A stretch of DNA of 35,158 nt, from assembly GCF_018917435.1 (NCBI RefSeq), contig NZ_JAHLOQ010000033.1:1-35158 (forward strand), given 5' to 3'. The position numbers and the translations under genes are program-made. This DNA comes from Intestinibacter bartlettii (GTDB lineage: Bacteria; Bacillota; Clostridia; Peptostreptococcales; Peptostreptococcaceae). This document shows positions 8,078-16,570 of this stretch, piece by piece. The notes beneath the pieces are model-generated. The model did not search any database. It was not told the DNA's origin and saw only the letters and a program-made list of their open reading frames with translations. How positions within the stretch are numbered: the first letter of the stretch is position 1; every line of letters begins with the position of its first letter.

Positions 8078-9043
8078 ATGAATTTTGTAGATAAGTTAGG
8101 GAATTTTGTGAAGAAATACTTATCACTATTAGTTTTAATCGGGGCTGCTATATCTTATATTAACCCTAATATATTTATAGGAGTAGTTCCATATTTCAAT
8201 TATATTTTAGGATTTATAATGTTTGGTATGGGTATGACATTAACTAAAGAAGATTTTGTACTTATACTTAAAAAACCTAAAGACGTTATATTAGGACTTT
8301 TAATTCAAATGGTAACTATGTCAGTAGGAGCATTTATAGTAGTTAAAATATTAGGTTTACAAGGTGATGTTGCAGTAGGTCTTATATTACTTGGAGCTTG
8401 CCCAGGGGGTACGACTTCAAACGTAATGAGCTTTATAGCTAAAGCAGATGTTGCATTATCAGTAACATATACTTCAATATTCACTTTTATAGCACCAGTT
8501 GTAACACCAGCATTAATTTACTTATTTGCAGGAACTTATGTACAAGTTGATGGTCTTGGTATGTTTATATCAATATCTCAAGTTGTTTTAATACCAATAA
8601 TATTAGGTGTAATAGCAAATACTTTATTTGCTAAAGCAGCAGCTAAATGTGTAAGAGTATTACCTTCAGTATCTGGACTTGCTATGGTAGTTTTAGTAGC
8701 AGGTATAGTAGCAGCTAATGCATCTAAATTAAATGCATCAGTATTAATTGTAGCTTTAGCAGTAATTATACATAATGTATGGGGATATTTATGTGGTTAC
8801 TTCGGTGGAAAAGCTGTTGGATTTAAAGAAAGAAAGAGAAGAACTTTATCTATAGAAACTGGTATGAAAAATGCTACATTAGCAACAGTTTTAGCAGCAG
8901 CACACTTTGCACCAGAAGCAGCAATAGCACCAGCAATAGCAGGTATATGGCATGCTTTCTCAGTTTCAGTACTTGCTAACTATTGGGGTAACAAAGAAAT
9001 AACTGATGAAGATGATGAAGAAATATCACAAGAAGCTAAATAA
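8078..9043 (+). CDS. Bile acid:sodium symporter (BASS) family transporter
   Basis: A 321-residue polytopic membrane protein with about 9-10 hydrophobic segments. The family signature GACPGGTTSNVMSFIAKAD (residues about 107-125) with downstream VALSVTYTS is clear. A second family-type segment (ETGMKNATLATVLA) lies near residue 265. The family (BASS; YocS/PanS in bacteria) carries organic anions by Na+ symport. Known bacterial substrates include ketopantoate, but the substrate here cannot be read from sequence. The acidic C-terminal tail (EITDEDDEE) is cytosolic. AAAGGGAGG precedes the ATG. It is a monocistronic unit bounded by terminators on both sides. Confidence 0.9.
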   Translation: MNFVDKLGNFVKKYLSLLVLIGAAISYINPNIFIGVVPYFNYILGFIMFGMGMTLTKEDFVLILKKPKDVILGLLIQMVTMSVGAFIVVKILGLQGDVAVGLILLGACPGGTTSNVMSFIAKADVALSVTYTSIFTFIAPVVTPALIYLFAGTYVQVDGLGMFISISQVVLIPIILGVIANTLFAKAAAKCVRVLPSVSGLAMVVLVAGIVAANASKLNASVLIVALAVIIHNVWGYLCGYFGGKAVGFKERKRRTLSIETGMKNATLATVLAAAHFAPEAAIAPAIAGIWHAFSVSVLANYWGNKEITDEDDEEISQEAK

Positions 9044-9097
9044 GATATAATTTTAATAAACAGTAACAATAAAAAATTACCATAAAATTGTTGCGAA

Positions 9098-9136
9098 AAT
9101 ATTAACAATGTGATACGCTTATCGTAAGTTAATATT
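9098..9136. other. Imperfect hairpin of unknown role
   Basis: AATATTAAC (9098-9106) and GTTAATATT (9128-9136) form a 9-bp repeat enclosing a second small stem (GATA-CGCT-TATC). It lies between the BASS stop and its terminator. It may be a 3'-UTR stability element or chance AT-rich symmetry. Confidence 0.3.
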
Positions 9137-9165
9137 TAATTTGAAAGATATCAATGAATGATATA

Positions 9166-9201
9166 TAAGCCATGAAGGTATGTGCCTTCATGGCTTTTTT
9201 G
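9166..9201 (+). terminator. Intrinsic terminator after the BASS gene
   Basis: AAGCCATGAAGG (9167-9178) pairs perfectly with CCTTCATGGCTT (9185-9196) around a 6-nt loop and runs into TTTTTTG. Confidence 0.92.
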
Positions 9202-9328
9202 TGTCATAAGGAATCAAGTGAAAATTAAATATTAAAAAAAATAAAAAATTATATTATAATTCTATTAATTGGATATTATTAAAAGCCAAAAATTAGTAGA
9301 AATGACAGATTTATAAGGGAGGATTAGT

Positions 9329-10954
9329 ATGAAATTAAAGAGGGTTTTGGCTGTAGGATTAGCTATGATGTTATCTGTTTCAAGTTTAACAGGGTGTTCT
9401 TCAAGTAATAGTTCTTCAGGAACAGCATCAAATGACGGAGCATCAAAAAGAGAGGAAAGAATAAAAAATAATGAATTGATAGCAGCTATTGGATCTGAAC
9501 CAGAAGCAGGATTTGATGCTACAACAGGGGGGCATGGCTCACTTACAAGAGTTTTTTTCTCAACTTTATTTAAAAGAGATAAAGAACTAGGGTTTGAAAA
9601 CGATTTAGCAACAGGGTATAAAGTGTCTGACGATAAATTAACATGGACTGTTACAATTAGAGACGATGCTAAATTTACAGATGGAGAAAAAGTAACAGCA
9701 CAAGATGTAGCATTTACATATAAAACAGCAAAAGAATCAGGGTCAGAAATAGATTTAACTATGATAGATAGTGTAACTGCTACAAATGATACAACAGTAG
9801 AATTTAAATTAAATAGAACTTATTCTGCATTTATGGAAAGATTAGCATATTTAGGTATAGTTCCTGAACATGCTTATGATGAAAATTTCAAAGATAATCC
9901 GATTGGATCTGGACCTTATGAATTTGTTCAATGGGATAAAGGCCAACAAGTAATAGCAAAGGCTAATGAAAATTATTATGGTGATAAACCAAAAATAAAA
10001 CAATTAACTATGGTATTTTTAGATACTGATGCAGCTTATTCAGCAGTTCAAACTGGAGATGTAGATGTCTGTCAAATAAATGGAAACTTAGCTGATAAAA
10101 AGGTAGATGGAGCTAAGGTAATAGATATAGACAGTATAGAATGTTATGGTGTTGAATTCCCAATGCAAAAAGCAGGCAAAAAAGCCAAAGATGGTTATGA
10201 TATGGGTAACAACGTTACAAGTGATGAAGCAATAAGAAAAGCGTTAAATACTGCAGTAGATAGACAAAAAATAGTAGATGGTGTACTTAATGGATATGGA
10301 ACAGTTTCTACTACAGGTCTTGAACAAATGCCTTGGGAAAATAAAGATGCAGAATTATCTAAAGACGAATACGCAAATGTAGATGAAGCTAAAAAAATAT
10401 TAGCTGATGGTGGATGGAAAGATACTGACAACGATGGCATAGTAGAAAAAGACGGACAAAAGGCAGAATTTAAATTACTTTATACTGAAGGTGAATACAG
10501 ACAAGAAATAGCACTAGAATTTGTAAATGTAGCAAAAGAAATCGGTATAAGTGTCAACCTAGAAGTCAGAACTTGGGATACAATCCTTGATGATATACAT
10601 AAAGAAGCTGTATTATTTGGATTTGGTTCAGGAGACCCATCAGAATTATACAACTTATACTATGGTCCTATAGCAGGAGGAACTGTAGCTTGGGATAATG
10701 CAGGATGTTACAACAACGAAAATGTAAATGAAGATATAGATAAAGCATTAGATGCTACAGACGAAAATGAAGCACTTCCTTATTGGAAAGACCTTCAAAA
10801 ATACACATCTGCTAAAGGCGATGCACCATATTGCTGGCTTGTAAATGCAAACCACGTTTATTTAGCAGCAGACGGATTTGACTTTGGTAATCCAGTTGTT
10901 CAACCACACGGTGGAAGAATATTTGACAATGTTACTGAGTGGTCATGGAAATAA
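9329..10954 (+). CDS. ABC transporter substrate-binding lipoprotein, peptide/nickel type (SBP_bac_5)
   Basis: A 541-residue extracytoplasmic binding protein. It has a lipoprotein signal peptide: positive N-terminus (MKLKR), hydrophobic core, and lipobox LTGC with Cys23 as the lipidated residue, then a Ser-rich linker. The mature part matches cluster C (DppA/OppA/NikA) proteins: LATGYKVSDDKLTWTVTIR, DGEKVTAQDVAFTY and GSGPYEFVQWDKG. Ligand (oligopeptide, Ni chelate or other) cannot be assigned. It is first in a five-gene operon with two permeases and two ATPases. A strong hairpin separates it from the permeases, which is common where the binding protein is made in excess. The ATG follows AGGGAGGA. 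Confidence 0.93.
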   Translation: MKLKRVLAVGLAMMLSVSSLTGCSSSNSSSGTASNDGASKREERIKNNELIAAIGSEPEAGFDATTGGHGSLTRVFFSTLFKRDKELGFENDLATGYKVSDDKLTWTVTIRDDAKFTDGEKVTAQDVAFTYKTAKESGSEIDLTMIDSVTATNDTTVEFKLNRTYSAFMERLAYLGIVPEHAYDENFKDNPIGSGPYEFVQWDKGQQVIAKANENYYGDKPKIKQLTMVFLDTDAAYSAVQTGDVDVCQINGNLADKKVDGAKVIDIDSIECYGVEFPMQKAGKKAKDGYDMGNNVTSDEAIRKALNTAVDRQKIVDGVLNGYGTVSTTGLEQMPWENKDAELSKDEYANVDEAKKILADGGWKDTDNDGIVEKDGQKAEFKLLYTEGEYRQEIALEFVNVAKEIGISVNLEVRTWDTILDDIHKEAVLFGFGSGDPSELYNLYYGPIAGGTVAWDNAGCYNNENVNEDIDKALDATDENEALPYWKDLQKYTSAKGDAPYCWLVNANHVYLAADGFDFGNPVVQPHGGRIFDNVTEWSWK

Positions 10955-10986
10955 ATATATAAAAAGGATAAATGAAATTAATATAC

Positions 10987-11017
10987 AAACTAGTACCTAT
11001 TTTATAGGTACTAGTTT
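10987..11017 (+). other. Strong intra-operon hairpin between binding protein and permeases
   Basis: AAACTAGTACCTA (10987-10999) pairs perfectly over 13 bp with TAGGTACTAGTTT (11005-11017) with a 5-nt loop. No clean T-run follows (AGTATTTTAGTTTT), so it is more likely a 3'-end stabiliser or partial terminator than a full stop. It would raise binding-protein mRNA relative to the permease genes. Confidence 0.7.
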
Positions 11018-11053
11018 AGTATTTTAGTTTTAAAGATTCTAAGGAGAGAGATT

Positions 11054-12040
11054 ATGAATAAAGGAATAGGGAAATTTTTCACTAAAAAGATATTAAAATT
11101 AATAACTCTTTTAGTAGCCCTTTGCATAATTACTTTTGCGCTTATGGAATTATCTCCAATAGATCCAGTTACAGCTTATGTAGGTGCATCTACAAAGGTA
11201 AGCGCAGAACAAAGGGCATTAATAGCAGAGCATTGGGGATTAAATCAACCACCACTGATTAGATTTTGGTCTTGGTTTAAATCTATTATAAGTGGAGATT
11301 GGGGAACTTCAATGATTTATAGAAGACCTGTGTTAGAAGTAATAGGCCAAAAGTTTTTATCATCTATATGGCTTATGGGTATATCATGGATACTTTCTGG
11401 AATTATAGGATTTGTTTTAGGAATTATATCAGGTGTTAAAGAAGGAAAATTAGTAGATAAAATAATCCGCGGATACTGTTATGTAATAATGTCAACTCCA
11501 ACTTTTTGGCTTGGAATACTATTTATAATGTTATTTGCAGTGAAATTGGGATGGTTCCCAGTGGCACTTAGTGTACCGATAGGAGTTTTGTCAGAAAACG
11601 TAGGTTTTATAGAAAGAATACAACATATAATACTTCCAGCTTTGACACTTTCAATAATAAGTATTGCTAGTATATGTATGAATACTAGACAAAAAGTCAT
11701 AGAAATAATGTCTACAGATTATGTATTATTTGCAAAAGCTCGTGGAGAAAGTCAAACAAAAATAGTTTTTAATCATGTACTTAAAAATGTATCACTTCCA
11801 GCAATAACACTTCAATTTTTATCTTTTAGTGAATTATTTGGTGGAACTATATTTGTAGAACAGGTATTTTCCTATCCTGGTTTAGGTCAGGCTACAGTTT
11901 CTGCAGGACTTAAAGGAGATTTACCTCTTCTTATGGGAATAGCAATAATAAGTTTAATTTTTGTTTATTCTGGAAATATAATAGCTGATTTATTATATAG
12001 AGTAGTAGATCCTAGAATTAGGGAGGGGCAAGATTTATAA
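11054..12040 (+). CDS. ABC transporter permease, DppB/NikB type
   Basis: A 328-residue membrane permease with about six transmembrane helices and the BPD_transp_1 fold. N-terminal helix 1 (LKLITLLVALCIITFALM) is followed by the typical extracellular segment with SPIDPVTAYVG and the LNQPPLIRFWSWF region of this family. The cytosolic coupling (EAA) loop is at about 223-250 (DYVLFAKARGESQTKIVFNH). It ends DLLYRVVDPRIRE, a hallmark of DppB-type permeases. Its stop overlaps the next start by one base (TAATG), so the two permeases are translationally coupled and presumably form the heterodimeric channel. Confidence 0.93.
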   Translation: MNKGIGKFFTKKILKLITLLVALCIITFALMELSPIDPVTAYVGASTKVSAEQRALIAEHWGLNQPPLIRFWSWFKSIISGDWGTSMIYRRPVLEVIGQKFLSSIWLMGISWILSGIIGFVLGIISGVKEGKLVDKIIRGYCYVIMSTPTFWLGILFIMLFAVKLGWFPVALSVPIGVLSENVGFIERIQHIILPALTLSIISIASICMNTRQKVIEIMSTDYVLFAKARGESQTKIVFNHVLKNVSLPAITLQFLSFSELFGGTIFVEQVFSYPGLGQATVSAGLKGDLPLLMGIAIISLIFVYSGNIIADLLYRVVDPRIREGQDL

Positions 12041-12906
12041 TGGAAAATATTAAAGAAAACAGACAGACATCAAAAAGAAAACATCTTAATTTAGGAGTTA
12101 GAGAGAAGACAATATTCTCTATAGGATTATTTGTTTTTTTCTTCGTTGCTATTTTAGTTTGGGGAAGTTTTATAGGAGAAGATGATTTATATGTTGATTT
12201 ATTAAATAAATTTCAATCACCTTCATTTGCCCACTTATTTGGTACAGATTGGGTCGGGAGAGATATGCTAACTAGAACTATAAAAGGTCTTAGCATAAGC
12301 ATGAAAATAGGGCTTTTAGCTACATTCACAAGTACAATAATAGCTATATTTTTAGGAGTTATTGGGCCTACATTTGGTAAAAAAGTAGACTCTGTTGTAA
12401 CTTGGTTTATAGATTTAGTTTTATCAGTTCCACATACATTAGTCGTAATACTTATATCAATTGCAATGGGTGGAGGAATGAAAGGGATTGTTATAGGTGT
12501 TGCAGCAACACACTGGACATCACTTACTAGAGTTATAAGAGCAGAAGTTATGCAGATTATGGAGTCAGATTATACTAAAATTGCTAGAAATTTTGGTAAA
12601 TCAAATTGGTATATAGCAAAAGAACATGTACTTCCACATGTAATACCACAGATAATAGTAGGGGCTGTGCTTATATTCCCACATGCAATTTTACATGAAG
12701 CATCAGTAACTTTCTTAGGATTTGGACTTCCACCACACGAACCAGCAATAGGTGTAATACTTTCAGAAAGTATGAAATATCTTACAAGTGGTGATTGGTG
12801 GCTTGCATTTTTCCCAGGACTTAGTCTAGTTTTAGTATCTATGATGGTAGATAGAATAGGAAAAAACATAGAAAAATTAATAAATCCTAAGACTGCATAT
12901 AAATAG
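12040..12906 (+). CDS. ABC transporter permease, DppC/NikC type
   Basis: A 288-residue second permease. A cytosolic N-terminus leads to helix 1 (residues about 27-45), then the FGTDWVGRDMLTR motif typical of DppC/OppC proteins, then a five-helix BPD_transp_1 domain. The coupling loop is DYTKIARNFGKSNWYIAKEH near 180-200, and FLGFGLPPHEPAIGVIL is a strong family signature. GGGAGGGG lies 8-13 nt before the ATG, inside the upstream gene. It pairs with the preceding permease in the same import complex. The ATPase gene starts 9 nt later. Confidence 0.93.
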   Translation: MENIKENRQTSKRKHLNLGVREKTIFSIGLFVFFFVAILVWGSFIGEDDLYVDLLNKFQSPSFAHLFGTDWVGRDMLTRTIKGLSISMKIGLLATFTSTIIAIFLGVIGPTFGKKVDSVVTWFIDLVLSVPHTLVVILISIAMGGGMKGIVIGVAATHWTSLTRVIRAEVMQIMESDYTKIARNFGKSNWYIAKEHVLPHVIPQIIVGAVLIFPHAILHEASVTFLGFGLPPHEPAIGVILSESMKYLTSGDWWLAFFPGLSLVLVSMMVDRIGKNIEKLINPKTAYK

Positions 12907-12915
12907 GAGGTAGAG

Positions 12916-13857
12916 ATGAAGGAACCAATTTTAAAAGTCGAGAACTTGGGAATATCTTTTTCTCAATATACAAAAGGATTAGTTAGAAGTGATTTAAACG
13001 TAATTAAAAACTTAGATATAGAATTAAATGAAGGGGAAATATTAGCAGTCGTCGGTTCTAGTGGTTCTGGCAAGAGCTTGCTAGCACATGCTATTCTTGG
13101 AATACTACCAGATAATTCATTCACAGAAGGAAATATAATTTATAAAGGGGAAGAGCTTACAGAAGAGAGAAAACAAAAACTTAGAGGAGATGAGATTGTT
13201 CTTATTCCTCAGTCTGTAAATTATTTAGACCCACTAAAAAGAGTAGGAAAACAAATAAAGATATCAATAAAAGATAAAGATAAAAAGGTACAAGATGAAA
13301 TAGTGGACAACTTGTTTGAAAAATACAACCTAGACAAAAAGGTAAAAAACTATTATCCATTCCAATTATCAGGGGGAATGGCGAGAAAAGTACTTCTATG
13401 TACTGCCCTTGCATCAAACAGCAAAGTTATCATAGCTGATGAACCTACTCCAGGATTAGACGAAGAATCTTTAAATGAAGTATTAAAAGATTTTAGAAAA
13501 GTCGCTGATAGTGGATGTGCAATACTTATGATAACTCATGATATATCTGCAGCACTTAAAATAGCTGATAAGGTGGCAATTTTTTATGCAGGGTCTACAC
13601 TAGAAATAGCAAATACAAAGGATTTTGTAAATAATGAACAAGAGCTTAGACATCCTTATACAAAGGCACTTTACAAAGCTTTACCAGATCACGATTTTAA
13701 AGCGATGGACGACAAGACACAGCCACTTCCAAATGAACTTCCAAATGGATGTGTATTTTGTGATAGATGTAAGATAAAAACAAAAGAATGTGAAGAAAAA
13801 GTCCCTGAAATTAGAGAAATTAGAAACGGAAAGGTGAGATGTATTCATGCAACTTAA
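12916..13857 (+). CDS. ABC transporter ATP-binding protein, DppD/OppD type
   Basis: A 313-residue cytosolic ATPase. Walker A GSSGSGKS (47-54), Q-loop Q99, signature LSGGM (151-155), Walker B VIIADEP (171-177) and switch His208 are all present, so it should be catalytically competent. The C-terminal oligopeptide-type extension has RHPYTKALYKALP and a Cys cluster (C279, C282, C285, C292) like the metal/Fe-S-type motif known in Dpp/Opp ATPases. The ribosome site is AGGAGGTAGAG. It overlaps the next ATPase gene by 11 nt. The pair probably form an asymmetric heterodimer under the two permeases. Confidence 0.93.
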   Translation: MKEPILKVENLGISFSQYTKGLVRSDLNVIKNLDIELNEGEILAVVGSSGSGKSLLAHAILGILPDNSFTEGNIIYKGEELTEERKQKLRGDEIVLIPQSVNYLDPLKRVGKQIKISIKDKDKKVQDEIVDNLFEKYNLDKKVKNYYPFQLSGGMARKVLLCTALASNSKVIIADEPTPGLDEESLNEVLKDFRKVADSGCAILMITHDISAALKIADKVAIFYAGSTLEIANTKDFVNNEQELRHPYTKALYKALPDHDFKAMDDKTQPLPNELPNGCVFCDRCKIKTKECEEKVPEIREIRNGKVRCIHAT

Positions 13858-14473
13858 AGCTGAAAATATAAATTTTAAATATACAAAAGATAAATATGTT
13901 TTGAGAGATATAAATTTTCATATAAATAGCGGAGAAGTAGTAGGTTTAGTAGCACCGAGTGGATTTGGAAAAACAACACTTGCTAAAATTTTGGCAGGAT
14001 ATATAACTCCAGAAAGTGGAGAAGTTGTGCTTGAAGGATGCAAGAGAGAAAAAAACGGATACAACCCAGTTCAACTAATATTCCAACATCCCGAAAAATC
14101 TGTTAATCCAAAGTGGAAGATGAAAAAAATAATAAACGAATCATTTACACCATCAAAAGAATTAATAGAAGCTATGGGGATTAAAGAAGGTTGGATGAAT
14201 AGATGGCCTAGCGAACTTTCAGGCGGAGAACTTCAACGTTTCTGTGTTATAAGGGCATTATCACCAAATACTAAATTTTTGATAGCAGATGAAATGACGA
14301 CTATGCTAGATGCAATAACACAGGCACAAATTTGGAATGTAGTTTTAGATTATGCAAAGAAAAACGATATAGGTGTTGTCGTTATAAGTCATGAAAAAGC
14401 TTTAGTAGACAAGATATGCGATAGAGTTGTGGATTTAGAAGAGTTTAAAGAAGAACAAAAAGAAGTAGTTTAA
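13847..14473 (+). CDS. ABC transporter ATP-binding protein, short DppF/NikE type
   Basis: A 208-residue ATPase, shorter than usual DppF/OppF (about 310-330) because it lacks the C-terminal peptide-transporter extension. Walker A is APSGFGKT (36-43), signature LSGGELQ (124-130), Walker B FLIADE (144-149) and switch His182. The usual ADEPT/S after Walker B reads ADEMTT. All catalytic residues are present, so it is a complete short ATPase, not a fragment. It starts within the last codons of the partner gene and ends the operon. The 14474-14566 stretch has no convincing terminator. Confidence 0.9.
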   Translation: MQLKAENINFKYTKDKYVLRDINFHINSGEVVGLVAPSGFGKTTLAKILAGYITPESGEVVLEGCKREKNGYNPVQLIFQHPEKSVNPKWKMKKIINESFTPSKELIEAMGIKEGWMNRWPSELSGGELQRFCVIRALSPNTKFLIADEMTTMLDAITQAQIWNVVLDYAKKNDIGVVVISHEKALVDKICDRVVDLEEFKEEQKEVV

Positions 14474-14566
14474 TTATATAATTAGCTTAATGATGCAAAA
14501 GTTTAGATATAAAAATAATGATTTAAATATCTAAATGAAAAATGGAAAATATTTTCATAAAAACGA

Positions 14567-14595
14567 TTGACATAAATTACATAAAATGGTAATAT
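14567..14595 (+). promoter_or_regulatory. Sigma-A promoter of the thiazole operon
   Basis: TTGACA (14567-14572), 17-bp spacer, TAATAT (14590-14595). The predicted transcript start near 14602 is only a few nucleotides before the riboswitch stem, so the RNA begins with the aptamer. Confidence 0.8.
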
Positions 14596-14601
14596 AACAT
14601 T

Positions 14602-14666
14602 AGCTTAAAAAGCAGAAAATGGGGCATACCACCGCGGGTATGGTTTATTTTCTGCTTTTTTTGTTT
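14602..14666 (+). ncRNA. HMP-PP riboswitch (thiS motif), terminator-embedded aptamer
   Basis: A perfect 14-bp outer stem (14607-14620 with 14647-14660) ends in a T-run like an intrinsic terminator, but it carries a GC-rich inner element unlike the AT-rich surroundings: an internal loop (GGGG versus GTTT), a CATACC/GGTATG stem (14625-14630, 14637-14642) and an ACCGCG loop. The published thiS-motif riboswitch, which senses the thiamine precursor HMP-PP, is described as a small conserved hairpin embedded in a terminator stem upstream of thiS. Position, size and architecture all match. The match was made from memory of that architecture, not by covariance search. No TPP riboswitch elements (CUGAGA, ACCUGAUCUGG type) are present. 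It would tune thiazole synthesis to HMP-PP supply. Confidence 0.78.
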
Positions 14667-14719
14667 TTTAGGAAGATTTCTAACAAATATAAAAACTTAT
14701 ACAATTGAAGGGTGATAAT

Positions 14720-14914
14720 ATGATATTAAACGGAAAAACTGTTGACTTAAAAGAAGATATTTCTGTAGAACAACTTCTAAAAGATTACGATTTGAATCCA
14801 CAAAAAGTCGTTGTAGAAGTAAATATGGAAATACTAGACGATGAAGTTTACAGCACATATTTATTAAAAAATGAAGATACAGTAGAAGTTATAAGCTTTG
14901 TCGGGGGTGGTTGA
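14720..14914 (+). CDS. thiS: Sulfur carrier protein ThiS
   Basis: A 64-residue ubiquitin-fold sulfur carrier. It begins MILNGKTVDL, has the beta-grasp pattern, and ends VEVISFVGGG; the terminal Gly-Gly is the residue that is adenylated by ThiF and turned into a thiocarboxylate for thiazole synthesis by ThiG. The start is the ATG at 14720, after GAAGGGTGAT. A TTG five codons earlier overlaps this ribosome site and is rejected. It is the first gene after the riboswitch, and thiF follows after one base. Confidence 0.93.
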   Translation: MILNGKTVDLKEDISVEQLLKDYDLNPQKVVVEVNMEILDDEVYSTYLLKNEDTVEVISFVGGG

Positions 14915-14915
14915 T

Positions 14916-15722
14916 TTGAAGATATTCTTAAATGAAATTCAAACAGAAATAGAGGAAAACTGCACAGCTTATAAGTTACGTAACAAAGTAGATAAAAACT
15001 GTGATGTAGTTATATTAAATGGGTTTCCATTAAAGGAAGATAAAGTTTTAAAAGAAGATGACAGACTTACACTTATTGAGAGAGGTAAAATTCCAACAAA
15101 AGATGAATTAGAAAGAGTTATGATTGCGAGACATACTCCAAATGTACATAATAAGCTCAAAGCTGGTAAAGTCGCAGTTTTAGGTCTTGGAGGGCTTGGC
15201 TCTAATATAGCAATTTCACTTTCACGAGTTGGTGTAGGGGAAATTATCTTAGTAGATTATGATGTTGTCGAACCGTCAAATTTAAACAGACAGCAGTACT
15301 TTGTAAAACACATAGGTATGAAAAAAACTGATGCACTTAAATCTATAATTGATGAAATAAATCCTTTTGTAAAAATAAAAACAAAAGATATATTTGTCAC
15401 AAAAGAAAATATAGATTTTCTAAAAGAATGTGATATTGTAATCGAGGCATTTGACGATCCAAAAAATAAGGCGACACTTTGCAATATGGTTTTAAGAAAT
15501 TTTAAAGATAAATACCTCATTGCATCATCTGGTATGGCTGGATATTACGATTCAAATATAATACAAACTAAAAAAATAAGAGATAAATTCTATATTTGCG
15601 GTGATTTTGAGCATGAAGCAAAAGAAGGAGAGGGGCTAATGGCTCCTAGAGTTTCAATATGCGCAAATCATATGGCAAATTTAGCGATGAAAATTCTAAT
15701 TGAAGATATAGAAAAAGATTAA
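14916..15722 (+). CDS. thiF: ThiS adenylyltransferase ThiF (family 2) with N-terminal ThiS-like domain
   Basis: A 268-residue E1-like enzyme that adenylates the ThiS C-terminus. The ATP-binding GLGGLGS motif is at 90-96, followed by DYDVVEPSNLNRQQY, the E1-family nucleotide site. The zinc-binding CxxC pairs of E. coli ThiF are absent, as in the shorter family-2 enzymes. Residues 1-60 (MKIFLNEIQT to IERGKIP) look like a second ThiS/ubiquitin-like domain that has lost the terminal Gly-Gly. The start is probably TTG 14916, with GGGGGTGG 5-6 nt upstream inside thiS; GTG 14907 or TTG 14898 are possible but lie in or before that site. Confidence 0.88.
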   Translation: MKIFLNEIQTEIEENCTAYKLRNKVDKNCDVVILNGFPLKEDKVLKEDDRLTLIERGKIPTKDELERVMIARHTPNVHNKLKAGKVAVLGLGGLGSNIAISLSRVGVGEIILVDYDVVEPSNLNRQQYFVKHIGMKKTDALKSIIDEINPFVKIKTKDIFVTKENIDFLKECDIVIEAFDDPKNKATLCNMVLRNFKDKYLIASSGMAGYYDSNIIQTKKIRDKFYICGDFEHEAKEGEGLMAPRVSICANHMANLAMKILIEDIEKD

Positions 15723-15787
15723 ATTAGAAGGCAACGATTTACTTAAAATAGCAATTTAAATTTTAAATTATGAAAAGGGGAAATAAA

Positions 15788-16558
15788 ATGGATAAATTAA
15801 TATTAGGTGGACACGAATTTGATAGCAGACTTTTAATAGGGACGGGGAAATTTGGAAGCAACGACATACTTCCAGAAGTTATAAAAGCGAGCAATAGCGA
15901 AATAATAACAATGGCAATAAGAAGAGTAGATTTAGACAATCCAAATGAAAATATCTTAACTTATATTCCAAAAAATATGACTATACTTCCAAATACATCA
16001 GGAGCTACTAATGCAGAAGAGGCTGTTAGAATAGCTAGAATTTCTAGAAAAATGGGATGTGGAGATTTTATAAAAATAGAAGTTATCTCAGATACAAGAT
16101 ATCTACTTCCAGACAACGAAGAAACAATAAAAGCAACTCAAATACTAGCAGATGAAGGATTTGTAGTACTTCCATATATGTCACCAGATTTATACGCAGG
16201 GAGACGTTTGATAGAAGCAGGGGCAGCAGCTGTAATGCCACTAGGTGCGCCAATCGGTTCAAACAGGGGATTAAAAATGAAAGAAATGATTCAAATAATG
16301 ATAGATGAATTAGACACTAATATAATAGTAGATGCAGGAATCGGTAAACCATCACAAGCTATGGAGGCGATGGAAATGGGAGCAGATGCAGTATTAGTAA
16401 ACTCAGCAATTTCATCAGCACAAGATCCAGTTAAAATGGCAAATGCATTTAGACTAGCAGTAGAAGGCGGAAGAGATGCATTCTTAGGTAAAACAGGACC
16501 AGTTAGCACTTTTGCAAACGCATCATCACCTCTAACAGGATTTTTAGGAAGCTTTTAA
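15788..16558 (+). CDS. thiG: Thiazole synthase ThiG
   Basis: A 256-residue TIM-barrel enzyme that condenses deoxyxylulose 5-phosphate, dehydroglycine and sulfur from ThiS-thiocarboxylate to make the thiazole. Lys96 (FIKIEV) is the Schiff-base lysine. The early GTGKF, the [14 protein letters not shown] segment and the [12 protein letters not shown] phosphate-site region near the C-terminus are typical. The start is ATG 15788, after AAAAGGGGAA. An ATG six codons earlier lies before that ribosome site and is rejected. It lies 65 nt after thiF in the same operon. Confidence 0.96.
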   Translation: MDKLILGGHEFDSRLLIGTGKFGSNDILPEVIKASNSEIITMAIRRVDLDNPNENILTYIPKNMTILPNTSGATNAEEAVRIARISRKMGCGDFIKIEVISDTRYLLPDNEETIKATQILADEGFVVLPYMSPDLYAGRRLIEAGAAAVMPLGAPIGSNRGLKMKEMIQIMIDELDTNIIVDAGIGKPSQAMEAMEMGADAVLVNSAISSAQDPVKMANAFRLAVEGGRDAFLGKTGPVSTFANASSPLTGFLGSF

Positions 16559-16570
16559 GGGGGATTTAAG

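Noticed and set aside
14621-14643. ACCGCGGGTATGG taken as a stray T-box core
   Set aside because: It is the apical part of a symmetric hairpin and lacks the GGGTGG part and the upstream stem I of a T-box.
14520-14720. TPP riboswitch before thiS
   Set aside because: The conserved TPP aptamer blocks are absent; the hairpin fits the thiS-motif architecture instead.
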